A stretch of 33,331 nt of DNA from Candidatus Nanopelagicales bacterium (lineage in GTDB: Bacteria > Actinomycetota > Actinomycetes > Nanopelagicales > Nanopelagicaceae). The DNA is taken from NCBI GenBank assembly GCA_030830475.1, contig JAURMX010000045.1, positions 1-33,331 of the forward strand. Reading direction: 5' to 3'. Below, in pieces: positions 16,529 through 26,186 of the stretch; within the stretch, counting starts at the first letter, position 1; each line of letters opens with the position of its first letter. Under the pieces are notes generated by a model. That model worked only from the letters and a program-made list of their open reading frames with translations, was not told where the DNA came from and searched no databases. The position numbers were made by a program, and so were the translations under genes.

Positions 16529-18064
16529 TTACGCTCCCGCCTTTTGATTAGCAACTGAGGCCATTCCTACGCTCCGCGGTGATACACCTGACCAGTTTGA
16601 ACCGGATTGGAAAAACTTTAACTTCGCATACAGTGAAACCAATGGTTTAGTAAAGAAGAAAATGATGATTAAATCAATAATCGTGGTGAGCCCCAAGGTA
16701 AAGGCAAATCCCCTGACGCTTCCGACCGACACGATGTAAAGAACGGCCGCAGAAATCAAGGAAACCAAATCTGCAACCACGATCGTTCTACGAGCACGTT
16801 GCCATCCAGTTTCCGCGGCTACGCGAAGTGGTTTGCCATCTCGCATTTCATCTCGAATACGTTCAAAGTAAACAATGAATGAGTCGGCGGTAATACCTAT
16901 AGCCACAATTGTTCCGGCGATTCCCGCCAAAGTTAAGGTAAACCCAACCCACTCGCCGAGTAGTAAGAAGGAGATCAACACCATAGCCGCTGCCATGATG
17001 AGCGATCCAATAACTACAGTTCCTAGAGCTCGGTAGTAGAAGAGTGAGTACAAAACCACTAGAAGTAGACCAAGTCCACCAGCAATTAATCCACCAACTA
17101 GTTGATCATTACCCAAAGTTGGAGAAACTTGTTGCACCTCTCCACGGTCAAAGGCGAGAGGTAGAGATCCGTACTTCAATACATTTGCCAAATCCTGCGC
17201 CTCAAGTTGAGAGAAGCTGCCGGTAATTTGAGCGCTGCCACCTAAAATCGCTTCATTGATGCGCGGTGAGGACACAACAACGCCATCAAGCACAATCGCG
17301 ACCTGATTTTGCGGAGCAGGGAGATTAACAACGTTTTGAGTCAAACTGCCAAATTTCTTTGTTCCATCCCCTGTGAAGTCAAGAGAAACAAACCAACCGC
17401 TAGCAGTTTGTTGATCGATGGCTGCTGTTGCACCTTTGATATCACTGCCGATTACCTGCGCGGGTGCCAATACATATCGCGCGCTACCAAGGCGATCACA
17501 GGTAACTAAAACATCACTAGCTAAATCTCCGCTTGCTCCACCGGTCGACGCAACATTAGAACAGTCGAGACTCTTAAATGTGGCTTGTTGTTCCGGGGTT
17601 AAAGATGCACCTTGTAAGAGGGCTTCATCATCTGGGGTGGGAACAGCGCCCGCTTCGAGAATAACCTGTCTAAAACGTAGCTCCGCAGTTTGCCCAACTA
17701 AATCGACTATTCTTCTTCCAGTTTCACCCGGTACAGAGATAACAATCTGACGATTCGTACCAGTTCCTTCCGCGGCAACCTCCGCCTCAACAACCCCCAG
17801 AGAATTAACACGTTGTCTGATGATGGCAACGGCTTGATCGATCGATTCAGCGGTCACCTCTCCCTGCGCACCATCCTCTAAGCGAGGTTGCAAGGTCACG
17901 CTGGTTCCGCCGCGTAGATCTAAACCGAGGTTTATATTCGTGGCACCTATTGCACCAGCTACACCGAAAAGAGCAGCGGTCAATATGACCGTAATTGTGA
18001 TGGCGCGGACTGGACGGGCCTTTTTTACATCCCCTGAGTTACGTTGATTGTTTGCGTAAGACAT
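16529..18064 (-). CDS. secD: Preprotein translocase subunit SecD
   Basis: A 511-residue SecD with a first membrane helix (about 21-42), the signature LGLDLRGGTSVTL (46-58), a large extracytoplasmic P1 region, and a C-terminal block of five helices (from about 325). The block contains the conserved DSFIVYFERIRDEM. The partner secF follows two bases later. No yajC gene is present upstream; only 27 bp separate it from ruvB. ATG at 18062-18064 has no Shine-Dalgarno sequence but is preceded by one of the best promoters in the window (TCGACA-18 bp-TAGACT), eight bases before the ATG. Confidence 0.96.
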   Translation of the reverse strand: MSYANNQRNSGDVKKARPVRAITITVILTAALFGVAGAIGATNINLGLDLRGGTSVTLQPRLEDGAQGEVTAESIDQAVAIIRQRVNSLGVVEAEVAAEGTGTNRQIVISVPGETGRRIVDLVGQTAELRFRQVILEAGAVPTPDDEALLQGASLTPEQQATFKSLDCSNVASTGGASGDLASDVLVTCDRLGSARYVLAPAQVIGSDIKGATAAIDQQTASGWFVSLDFTGDGTKKFGSLTQNVVNLPAPQNQVAIVLDGVVVSSPRINEAILGGSAQITGSFSQLEAQDLANVLKYGSLPLAFDRGEVQQVSPTLGNDQLVGGLIAGGLGLLLVVLYSLFYYRALGTVVIGSLIMAAAMVLISFLLLGEWVGFTLTLAGIAGTIVAIGITADSFIVYFERIRDEMRDGKPLRVAAETGWQRARRTIVVADLVSLISAAVLYIVSVGSVRGFAFTLGLTTIIDLIIIFFFTKPLVSLYAKLKFFQSGSNWSGVSPRSVGMASVANQKAGA

Positions 18065-18072
18065 GAGGCGAG

Positions 18073-18102
18073 AGTCTAGGCCCGCTCTGCCTTAACTGTC
18101 GA
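18073..18102 (-). promoter_or_regulatory. Putative leaderless promoter of secD-secF
   Basis: -35 TCGACA (18097-18102, five of six to TTGACA), 18-bp spacer, -10 TAGACT (18073-18078), then eight bases to the ATG. The -35 lies in the last codons of ruvB. Confidence 0.55.
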
Positions 18103-19114
18103 AAAGCCCAGGGTTTTGAGGCGGCGGTGTCTTTCCAAGATGATGCCAGGCCGCCGGAGTCGCGGCTCTGCCTCGTGGAGAGCGAACCATAAAACCTGAT
18201 CTAACCAAGAAAGGCTCGGCTACTGACTCCACCGTCTCCCGCTCCTCACCAACAGCCATCGCCAAAGTATTTAAGCCAACAGGTCCACCATTGAACTGTT
18301 CGACTAGGGCACGCAAAATCGCTTTATCCAATCTATCCAGGCCAATTTCGTCGACTTCATACATCGATAGGGCGGATTTCGTAACTGATAAATCCACCTT
18401 TCCATCCTCATGAACCTGGGCATAATCGCGAACCCGCCTTAGCAATCTATTGGCGATACGCGGAGTTCCCCGAGATCTCTTTCCTAATTCAGTGATTGCC
18501 TTCTCGTCAATCTCCACCTCTAACAACTGCGCGCTGCGCTGGATAATCTTTGAAATATCAGAATCATCGTAAAAATCTAAGTGCGCAGTAAAACCGAAAC
18601 GATCACGCAAGGGTGCGGGCAAGAGTCCCGCTCTAGTTGTGGCACCAACTAAAGTGAAATGTGGTAACCCCAGAGGAATCGCAGTTGCACCAGGACCTTT
18701 TCCAACTACAACATCAACTCGAAAATCCTCCATCGCCATATAAAGCATCTCTTCGGCGGGGCGGGCCATACGATGAATCTCATCAAGAAACAAAATTTCG
18801 CCTTCGACCAACGAAGAAAGTATCGATGCCAAGTCGCCCGCGTGTGTAATTGCTGGGCCGCTCGTAACACGAATCGGTGCATTCATTTCGCTAGCAACAA
18901 TCATTGCCAAGGTGGTTTTTCCTAATCCAGGTGGACCCGATAACAGGATGTGATCAGATGGGGCGCCTCTTTCTCGCGCTGCTCGCAAAAGGAGATCGAC
19001 CTGATCTTTAACTCTTTGCTGTCCAACAAACTCATTAAGTGTGTGCGGCCGGAGTGCTTGCTCCGCCGTAATCTCCTCAGAAGATAATGAGGAGTTCATT
19101 ATTTCCTCACTCAT
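18092..19114 (-). CDS. ruvB: Holliday junction branch migration helicase RuvB
   Basis: This 340-residue AAA+ motor drives branch migration of Holliday junctions with RuvA. Walker A GPPGLGKT is at 60-67 and Walker [11 protein letters not shown] at 106-115. Sensor and arginine-finger regions [22 protein letters not shown] and [16 protein letters not shown] follow, then the C-terminal winged-helix DNA domain containing [10 protein letters not shown]. The ATG at 19112-19114 overlaps the ruvA stop as ATGA. A second possible start is Met-6, but the coupling favours the first. It is the last gene of ruvC-ruvA-ruvB. Confidence 0.97.
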   Translation of the reverse strand: MSEEIMNSSLSSEEITAEQALRPHTLNEFVGQQRVKDQVDLLLRAARERGAPSDHILLSGPPGLGKTTLAMIVASEMNAPIRVTSGPAITHAGDLASILSSLVEGEILFLDEIHRMARPAEEMLYMAMEDFRVDVVVGKGPGATAIPLGLPHFTLVGATTRAGLLPAPLRDRFGFTAHLDFYDDSDISKIIQRSAQLLEVEIDEKAITELGKRSRGTPRIANRLLRRVRDYAQVHEDGKVDLSVTKSALSMYEVDEIGLDRLDKAILRALVEQFNGGPVGLNTLAMAVGEERETVESVAEPFLVRSGFMVRSPRGRAATPAAWHHLGKTPPPQNPGLFDS

Positions 19115-19707
19115 TTACTTCTACCTGATTGCGCCAGTGCCAACTTCAAAATCTCCGGTAAATCTTTCTCGCTGGGCGAATGACCCAACCCCTGCAGCGC
19201 ATTCTCCAAAGCCAACTCTGCTTCTTTGTTTGAGTACCCCAAACCGGTCAAGGCACCGATGATTTGACTTCGCCAACTTCCAGAGAGAGATATTTTGTTT
19301 TTTATAACACCAGAATACTTATCCTTCAACTCTAGAAGTATTCGCGAAGCTACCTTCTTGCCAATCCCTGGAACCCGCTCCAAAGCCGCGTTATCTTGTG
19401 CTGAGATTACATCACGCAAATCGCCAGGTTGGTAGACCGCCAATAATGCATTTGCCACCTTTGGACCGATTCCCGTTACAGACCTAAGCTCCTCAAAAAG
19501 AGATTTGCCGTCCAGGCTTTCAAATCCAAACAAACTCCAAGAGTCCTCCCTCACTACAAGTGAGGTGAACAGTGAAATGGTTTGGCCCAATTTTACTGAG
19601 GCGGCGAAATCTGGCGTAACAATTACCTGATATCCAATTCCAGAGACATCAACAGTGATCATATTTAGTCGCACATCCAGTACCGTGCCCTTGATTTGCG
19701 CAATCAT
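19111..19707 (-). CDS. ruvA: Holliday junction DNA helicase subunit RuvA
   Basis: This 198-residue protein has the OB-fold N-terminus [29 protein letters not shown] central double helix-hairpin-helix region follows ([14 protein letters not shown] and [16 protein letters not shown]). The small C-terminal RuvB-binding domain contains [16 protein letters not shown]. It binds four-way junctions as a tetramer and loads RuvB. Both ends overlap neighbours by four bases (ATGA), so the three ruv genes are translated as a coupled unit. The length is normal. Confidence 0.97.
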   Translation of the reverse strand: MIAQIKGTVLDVRLNMITVDVSGIGYQVIVTPDFAASVKLGQTISLFTSLVVREDSWSLFGFESLDGKSLFEELRSVTGIGPKVANALLAVYQPGDLRDVISAQDNAALERVPGIGKKVASRILLELKDKYSGVIKNKISLSGSWRSQIIGALTGLGYSNKEAELALENALQGLGHSPSEKDLPEILKLALAQSGRSK

Positions 19708-20246
19708 TTAATCCTCTTCAAACTCTTTAATCGCTGTCTCTCTTTGGCTACTGCGTTGGTAATTTTTTTTCCGCTTTCGCCACGCCAATGATGGCAGATA
19801 GCAAGAGCTAAGGCATCAGTGGTGTCCACCGGTTTTGGAGCTTCAGCCAGGCCGAGAATTTTCGTAACCATCAAAGCGACCTGCTTCTTATCAGCTCTTC
19901 CCGAGCCTGAAACTGCGGCCTTAACCTCACTTGGAGTATGTAGCGCAACTGGTAATCCAGATTTAGCGGCCAACACTAAAGCAACGCCAGCAGCTTGTCC
20001 GGTAGCCATCGCAGTTCGTACATTCAATTGAGAGAAGACCCTCTCGACGGCGATTACATCAGGTCTATATTTGCTAATCCATTCCTCTAACTCATCATTA
20101 AGTTGAAGTAGCCGAAGTTCTAGAGCGGAATCGACATCGGTTCTAATTACACCACAATCCACCATAGTTAGAGTTTTGTGGCCTTTGGACTCAACTATTC
20201 CGATACCACAGCGGGTCAAGCCTGGATCTACCCCTAAAACTCGCAC
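19704..20246 (-). CDS. ruvC: Holliday junction resolvase RuvC
   Basis: A 180-residue RNase H-fold endonuclease that cuts Holliday junctions. The four acidic residues are all visible: D7 (GVDPGLTRCG), E68 (AVERVF), D141 and D144 (VDTTDALA). FSQLN and the basic patch GRADKKQV also match. The C-terminus is rich in Lys and Arg. The start is GTG at 20244-20246. There is no Shine-Dalgarno sequence, but TAGGCT lies exactly six bases upstream, so the ruv unit may start with a leaderless mRNA. It is 30 bp downstream of yebC. Confidence 0.97.
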   Translation of the reverse strand: MRVLGVDPGLTRCGIGIVESKGHKTLTMVDCGVIRTDVDSALELRLLQLNDELEEWISKYRPDVIAVERVFSQLNVRTAMATGQAAGVALVLAAKSGLPVALHTPSEVKAAVSGSGRADKKQVALMVTKILGLAEAPKPVDTTDALALAICHHWRGESGKKITNAVAKERQRLKSLKRIK

Positions 20247-20252
20247 AGGAGA

Positions 20253-20258
20253 AGCCTA
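20253..20258 (-). promoter_or_regulatory. Putative -10 element of ruvCAB
   Basis: TAGGCT (minus strand), TCTCCT, then GTG at 20246. A -35 is not obvious. The hexamer and spacing are like those before the DUF948 gene and the plus-strand gene at 26800. Confidence 0.4.
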
Positions 20259-20276
20259 TTCTCGCGTTAGACGCAA

Positions 20277-21038
20277 TTAAGAAAGGCTCGCCATTACCTC
20301 CTCAGAAACATCAAAGTTTCCGTAGACGTTTTGTACATCATCACACTCTTCAATGGCGTCAATTAATTCAAAGACCGCCTTTGCGTTTTCGGAATCTAAG
20401 GGAATTGACATTGAAGGCAGAAAGGAAACATCAGCTGATTCATAATCAATTCCTGCGCCTTGCAATGCCGTTCTAACCGCCACCAAATCGGATGCAGAAG
20501 AAATAATCTCAAAGTTTTCGCCCAAATCATTGACCTCTTCAGCACCTGCTTCCAGAACAGATTCCAATATTTGATCCTCGCTAAAAACTTGAGCACCCTG
20601 ATTCTTCTTAACGATTACTACGCCTTTGCGATTAAAGAGATAGGAAACTGAGCCAGGATCAGCCATATTTCCACCATTGCGGGTTATGGCAACTCGCACT
20701 TCAGAGGCTGCTCTATTTCTATTATCAGAAAGACATTCAACCAGGATCGCTACGCCACCTGGTCCATAGCCTTCGTACATAATGGTTTCCCAGTTAGCGG
20801 AAGATTCATCCTGGCCAGAGGCGCGTTTCAATGCTCTTTCAATGTTGTCGCTTGGAACCGAATTCTTTTTAGCTTTTTGTATTGCGTCATAAAGAGTTGG
20901 GTTGCCATCTGGGTCAGCGCCCCCATTTCGCGCTGAAACTTCAATTGCTTTAATGTATTTTGCAAATGCTCGTGAACGCTTTGAATCAATCAAAGCCTTC
21001 TTGCGCTTGATGGTTGCCCACTTGGAATGGCCCGACAT
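20277..21038 (-). CDS. yebC: YebC/PmpR-family regulator (TACO1-like)
   Basis: A 253-residue member of the YebC family, opening with the hallmark [20 protein letters not shown]. Other conserved segments are [34 protein letters not shown] and [10 protein letters not shown]. The family has been described as a transcriptional regulator and, for some members, as a factor helping ribosomes through difficult sequences; which applies here cannot be read from sequence. The ATG overlaps the pdxT stop by one base (TAATG), so it is coupled to pdxT. The pdxS-pdxT-yebC-ruvC order is conserved in Actinobacteria. Confidence 0.95.
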   Translation of the reverse strand: MSGHSKWATIKRKKALIDSKRSRAFAKYIKAIEVSARNGGADPDGNPTLYDAIQKAKKNSVPSDNIERALKRASGQDESSANWETIMYEGYGPGGVAILVECLSDNRNRAASEVRVAITRNGGNMADPGSVSYLFNRKGVVIVKKNQGAQVFSEDQILESVLEAGAEEVNDLGENFEIISSASDLVAVRTALQGAGIDYESADVSFLPSMSIPLDSENAKAVFELIDAIEECDDVQNVYGNFDVSEEVMASLS

Positions 21039-21637
21039 TATTTAACACCAACCTTTAATGATTCCTTACACACCACATCAATGAAGTAGCGATGTACTCG
21101 ATTATCGCCGGTTAACTCTGGATGAAAGGAGGTAGCAAAAAGATGATTTTGTCGCACCGCTACTGGATGGCCATCTACCTCAGCCAATACCTCAACACCC
21201 TCTCCAACAGATTCAACCCAGGGAGCTCTAATAAATACCGCCCGCACCGATGGCTGCGTGATTCCTTTGAAGTTCAAATCTGTTTCAAAAGAATCCACCT
21301 GGCGGCCGAATGCATTTCGACGAACCACCACATCAAGGCCACCAAAACTCTCCTGACCTTCAATCGCATCCAGAATCTGGTTTGCAATCAAAATCATTCC
21401 AGCGCAGGAACCGTAAACCGGCATACCTTGATTTATGCGGGAGGAAATAACATCGAAAACTGAGAATGCGCGAGCTAATTTGGAGATAGTGGTGGATTCT
21501 CCACCCGGAATTACTAGCGCATCAATTCCATTAATTTCATGAGCGGTGCGAACCGCAAAGGCATCCACACCGCAATCTCCAAGAGAGCGAATGTGTTCTC
21601 GAACATCGCCTTGGAGTGCTAAGACTCCAACCTTCAC
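21038..21637 (-). CDS. pdxT: Pyridoxal 5'-phosphate synthase glutaminase subunit
   Basis: A 199-residue class I glutaminase that feeds ammonia to PdxS. The catalytic triad is C78 (YGSCAGM), H172 and E174 (SFHPE). N-terminal [12 protein letters not shown] and PGGESTT (44-50) are family signatures. It starts with GTG at 21635-21637, five bases after the pdxS stop, and overlaps yebC by one base. With PdxS it makes PLP de novo from glutamine, ribose 5-phosphate and glyceraldehyde 3-phosphate. Confidence 0.97.
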   Translation of the reverse strand: MKVGVLALQGDVREHIRSLGDCGVDAFAVRTAHEINGIDALVIPGGESTTISKLARAFSVFDVISSRINQGMPVYGSCAGMILIANQILDAIEGQESFGGLDVVVRRNAFGRQVDSFETDLNFKGITQPSVRAVFIRAPWVESVGEGVEVLAEVDGHPVAVRQNHLFATSFHPELTGDNRVHRYFIDVVCKESLKVGVK

Positions 21638-21642
21638 CTTCT

Positions 21643-22548
21643 CTACCAGCCTCGCTCTGCTAGACGATGTGGAACTGGAATATCGGCAACATTAATTCCA
21701 ACCATGGCTTCGCCCAATCCTCGTGATTGTTCAGCTACAACCTTAGGATCATCATAGAAAGTTACCGCCTTAACAATCGCCGCAGCGCGCTTGGCGGGAT
21801 CTCCTGATTTAAAGATTCCTGATCCAACGAAAACGCCATCTGCACCAAGTTGCATCATCATCGCTGCATCAGCAGGAGTTGCAATTCCACCAGCAGTGAA
21901 AAGAACAACTGGTAGTTTTCCAGTTTGTGCAATTTCACGGACTAACTCATAAGGAGCCTGTAGTTCTTTAGCTGCAACATAAAGTTCATCTTCACGCATA
22001 GAAGTTAAACGACGAATTTCATCGGAAATCGATCGCATATGAGTTGTTGCATTTGAAACATCACCTGTACCCGCTTCCCCCTTAGAGCGAATCATCGCTG
22101 CGCCCTCATTTATACGTCGGAGCGCCTCACCCAAATTAGTTGCGCCACATACAAACGGCACCGTGAAGTTCCATTTATCAATGTGATGCGTGTAGTCCGC
22201 TGGCGTAAGAACCTCTGATTCATCGATGTAATCAACGCCGATCGCTTGCAGGATCTGTGCTTCAACAAAATGTCCAATTCGAGCTTTGGCCATTACTGGA
22301 ATGGAGACGCTCTTCTGAATCTCCGCGATCATGTCTGGATCAGACATTCTTGCAACGCCGCCTTGGGCACGGATATCAGCTGGGACTCGTTCCAGTGCCA
22401 TAACCGCTACAGCACCGGAGTCTTCGGCAATCTTGGCCTGCTCAGCATTAACGACATCCATGATGACGCCACCCTTGAGCATCTCCGCCATGCCTCGCTT
22501 AACTCGAGAGGTACCTATTGTGTGCTGATTCTTATCGGTCGTGGACAT
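21643..22548 (-). CDS. pdxS: Pyridoxal 5'-phosphate synthase lyase subunit
   Basis: A 301-residue TIM-barrel PLP synthase. The residues expected from studied enzymes are present: D31 (GGVIMDV), K88 (VMAKARIGH), which forms the sugar adduct, and K156 ([12 protein letters not shown]), which carries later intermediates. It assembles as a dodecamer with PdxT. ATG at 22546-22548; upstream is a convincing promoter, TTCGCA-17 bp-TAGAAT, six bases from the ATG. The transcript is probably leaderless and independent of the DUF3048 gene 36 bp upstream. Confidence 0.97.
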   Translation of the reverse strand: MSTTDKNQHTIGTSRVKRGMAEMLKGGVIMDVVNAEQAKIAEDSGAVAVMALERVPADIRAQGGVARMSDPDMIAEIQKSVSIPVMAKARIGHFVEAQILQAIGVDYIDESEVLTPADYTHHIDKWNFTVPFVCGATNLGEALRRINEGAAMIRSKGEAGTGDVSNATTHMRSISDEIRRLTSMREDELYVAAKELQAPYELVREIAQTGKLPVVLFTAGGIATPADAAMMMQLGADGVFVGSGIFKSGDPAKRAAAIVKAVTFYDDPKVVAEQSRGLGEAMVGINVADIPVPHRLAERGW

Positions 22549-22554
22549 GCGCGG

Positions 22555-22583
22555 ATTCTACTTTGAATCGATAGAACTGCGAA
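22555..22583 (-). promoter_or_regulatory. Putative leaderless promoter of pdxS-pdxT-yebC
   Basis: -35 TTCGCA (22578-22583, four of six), 17-bp spacer, -10 TAGAAT (22555-22560, five of six), then CCGCGC and the ATG. Together with the secD promoter this is the clearest -35/-10 pair seen here. Confidence 0.6.
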
Positions 22584-22584
22584 T

Positions 22585-23598
22585 TTAGGGGTTATTTCCT
22601 GCAGTGGGGCGCTTAGAAGCTTGATAGGTGAACTCGGGCTCTTGATCGGTGAGGAAAAACCACACCTGGCCATCTGCAAATTTTGCCTCTGTTCCATCTA
22701 AGAGGGTCCATTTGGTTTGTGAGCTCGCAGTTTCGCGAGACCAAAGCGCCTTGATTACTCGACCATCACGAAGGAGAAATGCCTCCCCCTGTCCTACAAC
22801 ATGATTCTTTGGAGTGATACCGCCGAATTTGTCCCCATATTCCGATGGAGTTATTTCTATCTTCTGGATTACCATCATATTTGAACCTAATGCAACACCT
22901 GTTGAGGAAAAGTTTTCTTTGCCATTGTGTTTCAGCAGAAAAAGCTTCTCTCCTTTACTCCAATGGGCCTGGTATTGAGCGTTGGGCCAATTAATCTCTA
23001 CCGACTCAATTCTTTTACCCTTATCTGATATCTCGCCATGACTCCAACCCACACTTTGAGCTACGGCCAAGCTCTCCGATTTTTCCAAAAGCAAATTGGG
23101 TTTAACCATCATCGCGTAAGGAGGTGTACGAGAAGGATCATTGAAATAGATGGTCGGCGGATTTCGTTCCGCACTTAAATTAACCAGATTAGATTGTGCG
23201 ATGACGGGGCGTAACTTGCTCTGTGCGCCACTGTAGAGAAAACCCACTCTGCCGAACTGAGCCAAAATCTCAAGGTCGCTAATTCTTGCAGAGCGTACGG
23301 GACCGATGACTTCGGGATAGTTGGAGGAATAAATCCCCATCAGCCGAGTTAAACCTGCTTCCACTTGAGTTACAAAAACGATGTCGGCAAACTCAACACC
23401 TTGTTGGGGGTGTGCAGCATTTGTATCATCAATTTTTACCGCGATTATCTCTCCATTGGAACCGGGAAGGTTGGTATATACATTCCGTTCTACCTCTGGT
23501 TCTGGTTCTGACTCATTCACGTTAGGAAGGCTAGAGCAGGCTGAAATCAGCACTGGAATTAAACAAAGCAATAAAACACGTATACCTCTGATATTCAT
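22585..23598 (-). CDS. DUF3048 (YerB-like) lipoprotein
   Basis: A 337-residue secreted protein with a lipoprotein signal: hydrophobic residues 6-20, then a lipobox ISAC with C21, and a Glu-rich linker. The body matches the DUF3048/YerB family, with EADIVFVTQVEAGLTRL-type wording (here FADIVFVTQVEAGLTR), GPVRSARISD and RTPPYAMM. The family is of unknown function and usually exported. ATG at 23596-23598 abuts the stop of the LemA-like gene, so the two are probably co-transcribed with pimA. Actinobacterial homologues are common, but the link to PIM synthesis is only positional. Confidence 0.85.
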   Translation of the reverse strand: MNIRGIRVLLLCLIPVLISACSSLPNVNESEPEPEVERNVYTNLPGSNGEIIAVKIDDTNAAHPQQGVEFADIVFVTQVEAGLTRLMGIYSSNYPEVIGPVRSARISDLEILAQFGRVGFLYSGAQSKLRPVIAQSNLVNLSAERNPPTIYFNDPSRTPPYAMMVKPNLLLEKSESLAVAQSVGWSHGEISDKGKRIESVEINWPNAQYQAHWSKGEKLFLLKHNGKENFSSTGVALGSNMMVIQKIEITPSEYGDKFGGITPKNHVVGQGEAFLLRDGRVIKALWSRETASSQTKWTLLDGTEAKFADGQVWFFLTDQEPEFTYQASKRPTAGNNP

Positions 23599-24114
23599 TT
23601 AGCGCGTTATCTCCATCAAAGAGTCATCCTCAAAGGCATATTTGACTGGCAAAGGAGCATGTCCTGCCAATCTAAAAATACGGTAAATCAACTTCTCGCG
23701 GCGGGCTCGAGCCGCATTGACCGCTTCAATATGCAGCGAAATCGCAATCTTTAGTCGCTCAGTGAGCGTATCTAACTCTTGAAACAACTCTGGATATCTG
23801 CGATTCAAATCACTCTCTTCAATTATCAGCAACAAAGCCTGTGTCAGAGAGCTCTCGGCCTCGCTCCTCTCTGAAATCTCCGCTTCTCTTGCTTGATGTG
23901 CAGCGGCAGTTATTAACAGCCCAGTGGCTGGATCAACCGCTCCTGTGTGAGCGATATCCAGAGCTAATGCAGCCCTGCGTTGCAGTATCGCATCCAAGTT
24001 TGCCCAAGAGGTCTCTGCTCTGTGATGCAGTCTATCTAATCGATTTGCGCTAAAGGTTAGATACCAAATAATTAACAGGAGGGTTATCGGAAGCCAGATA
24101 TAAGTGTTGTTCAT
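23599..24114 (-). CDS. LemA-like single-span membrane protein
   Basis: A 171-residue protein with one N-terminal membrane helix (about 5-22). It is followed by NRLDRLHHRAETSWANLDAI and LQRRAALALDI, which resembles the LemA core (YNxLVxxRxxVxxAWSxIDVxLKRRxDLIPNLV), and then by a predominantly helical region. The match is partial, so the call is moderate. I start it at the ATG 24112-24114 rather than the TTG just before it, because GAGG lies six bases upstream of the ATG but only three from the TTG. It sits directly between pimA and the DUF3048 lipoprotein, 9 bp from pimA. The function is unknown. Confidence 0.65.
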   Translation of the reverse strand: MNNTYIWLPITLLLIIWYLTFSANRLDRLHHRAETSWANLDAILQRRAALALDIAHTGAVDPATGLLITAAAHQAREAEISERSEAESSLTQALLLIIEESDLNRRYPELFQELDTLTERLKIAISLHIEAVNAARARREKLIYRIFRLAGHAPLPVKYAFEDDSLMEITR

Positions 24115-24123
24115 CAACTACCT

Positions 24124-25293
24124 CTATTCATCCTCTCGAGAGAAAATCCGATTCCACAGGCGGGTCTCTGAGCTCAATCCAACCTTCTCCCCTGGTTTCA
24201 GAGCATGCAAATAGACATTCATAATCTCATCGCCTACTTGGGCCCAATCAAAGCGTCGCGCGTATTCAACTCCGGAGGCTGACATCTCATCTCTTGTCTT
24301 CTGATCCTTTAAAAGCGTTATAACTTTACGAGCCAAATCCTCGGAGTTTTCATTTTCGAATAGCTGCCCGTATTTTCCATCTTCTAAAAGATAGCGGAAC
24401 GCTTGAATATCACTGGCAACGATTGGAACACCGGATGCCAAAGCTTCAGCCAATATTATCCCAAATGACTCTCCGCCGGTATTGGGGGCAACATAAAGAT
24501 CAAGTGATTTCAGGAAAGAAGCTTTTTCGGCATCATTAATTCTTCCCAAAAACACTAATTTATTTCTCAATGCGGGATTTATTTTCTGCATCGCTTCTAA
24601 ACCCTCACCAGGACCGGCAATCAAGAGTTTAAAGTTAGGATGAACTCGAGCGATATTCGGTAACGCATCAAGCAGAATATCGAGCCCCTTCCGAGGTTCA
24701 GAGAAACGGCCAATAAAGCCAATGTTCAGTGGTCTTTGCCACTCTGGATTAGCGGAGGCCTCCGCGAAGAAAGGAACACTAATGCCATTTGGAATAACGA
24801 CAGCATCGGTTTCTAAGTGGATTCTCAATGTTTCTCTGGCCACCTCGCTCACTGCAATACGTGCCCTTAATTTTTCTATTACAGGTTCCAATAGCGGAGC
24901 GATAGCAAAAGCAACTTTCTGACGCGGAGCTGCAGCATGAAAAGTTCCAACCATAGCTCCTTCAGCAATAGAGCAAGCTAGAAGCGATAGCGATGGAATC
25001 GCAGGCTCGTGTAAATGCAACACATCGAAATCTCCTGAGGAGATCCATTGTCTAACCCTCGATGCAGCAACTGGTCCAAAAAGCACTCGTGCAACAGCGC
25101 CGTTATAAGGAATTGCAACCGGACGTCCGGCAGTGACTACAAAATCATCGGAGATGTCAGAGACATCGCTGGCCGGTGCTAAAACAGATACCTCATGGCC
25201 ATGTTGTCGATAATGTAAAGCTAAATCACGAATATGCGACTGAACTCCACCGGGAACATCCCAGGAATAGGGAGATACAAAACCGATTTTCAT
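24124..25293 (-). CDS. pimA: Phosphatidylinositol mannosyltransferase PimA
   Basis: A 389-residue GT4 (GT-B fold) enzyme that adds the first mannose from GDP-Man to phosphatidylinositol on the inner membrane face. The N-terminus has SPYSWDVPGGVQSHI (7-21). H119 is in GTFHAA, and R196 and K202 lie in IGRFSEPRKGLD, the positions known for nucleotide-sugar binding in mycobacterial PimA. The E-x7-E motif is E275/E283 (GESFGIILAEA). The ATG overlaps the acyltransferase stop as ATGA. The order pgsA-acyltransferase-pimA is that of mycobacteria and supports the specific assignment over a generic glycosyltransferase. Confidence 0.9.
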   Translation of the reverse strand: MKIGFVSPYSWDVPGGVQSHIRDLALHYRQHGHEVSVLAPASDVSDISDDFVVTAGRPVAIPYNGAVARVLFGPVAASRVRQWISSGDFDVLHLHEPAIPSLSLLACSIAEGAMVGTFHAAAPRQKVAFAIAPLLEPVIEKLRARIAVSEVARETLRIHLETDAVVIPNGISVPFFAEASANPEWQRPLNIGFIGRFSEPRKGLDILLDALPNIARVHPNFKLLIAGPGEGLEAMQKINPALRNKLVFLGRINDAEKASFLKSLDLYVAPNTGGESFGIILAEALASGVPIVASDIQAFRYLLEDGKYGQLFENENSEDLARKVITLLKDQKTRDEMSASGVEYARRFDWAQVGDEIMNVYLHALKPGEKVGLSSETRLWNRIFSREDE

Positions 25294-26186
25294 GATCTCT
25301 CTACAAAACTTTCATCTATGAAGATTCTCTGTTGCATATGCCAAGAGGTTAAGTTATTTGAAATATCATATTCAAATTGATTGGCCAGCAATTGCGTAAT
25401 CCGCTCAATCTCGATTTTCTGCTCTGCTTGATAATCAATAGCAAGCGGTTCTGCGAACTTAAGGTGGATTCCTGAAGTCGTGTATGAAACATAAGCGGTT
25501 ATGAGGTCAGCATTTGTTTTATAGGCCAGCAAAGCCGGACCTGCCGGCATGCGTGCAGTTTTTCCGAAAAAATCGACATTCACTCTCGATCTACTCAAAT
25601 CTCTATCAGCAACCAAAGCTACTAACTCTCCTTCATTGAGTATGCTTTCCAGCTCTCCAAATACGCCAGCATTCAAATCCAAGACCTGCATTCCCATTGC
25701 CTCCCGGTGCGCGAGGAACTTGCGAAACAGGCGCTCAGGCTTTAGGTGTTCCGCAACAGTGTTTACTCTCACTCCACGTGCACAGATGTACGCGCCGGCA
25801 TGATCCCAATTCCCAGCGTGTGGCAATGCAACAATCAAACCTCGACCCTGCTCTATTGGCCTTAGTAAATACTCTTCATTCTGAGTTGTAACTGTTGTGA
25901 ATACTCTCTCCTTACTCCAATCAGAAATACGAAAAGTATCGCACCAATATCTCATGGCAGATTTCAATCCCTCTTGCACTAACACCTCAAGCTCTGACGC
26001 TGGCAACTCCGGTTTAACAGCACGATAATTACTGCGAAGTCTGGAAACACGTTTACCGTTTCGCTTATATGCCAATGTTGCTAGTAGGTCAAAGATTGCG
26101 TAGGCCGATTTTTCCGGAACTATACGAACTGCGCGCCATAAGGCGCTATATATAAGGTAAGTCAACCAGGCCATAATTCTTTTCAA
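25290..26186 (-). CDS. patA: Phosphatidylinositol mannoside acyltransferase (LpxL/HtrB family)
   Basis: A 298-residue membrane-associated acyltransferase with the HX4D motif HAGNWD (H123-D128) and the downstream VADRDLSRSRVNVDFFG region expected in the family. In mycobacteria the gene at this position acylates the mannose of PIM1/PIM2. The TTG start at 26184-26186 overlaps the pgsA stop as TTGA, which supports it; an ATG four codons later is the alternative. The neighbours pgsA and pimA give the pathway assignment. Without that context it would only be called a lipid A biosynthesis-type acyltransferase. Confidence 0.87.
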   Translation of the reverse strand: MKRIMAWLTYLIYSALWRAVRIVPEKSAYAIFDLLATLAYKRNGKRVSRLRSNYRAVKPELPASELEVLVQEGLKSAMRYWCDTFRISDWSKERVFTTVTTQNEEYLLRPIEQGRGLIVALPHAGNWDHAGAYICARGVRVNTVAEHLKPERLFRKFLAHREAMGMQVLDLNAGVFGELESILNEGELVALVADRDLSRSRVNVDFFGKTARMPAGPALLAYKTNADLITAYVSYTTSGIHLKFAEPLAIDYQAEQKIEIERITQLLANQFEYDISNNLTSWHMQQRIFIDESFVERS

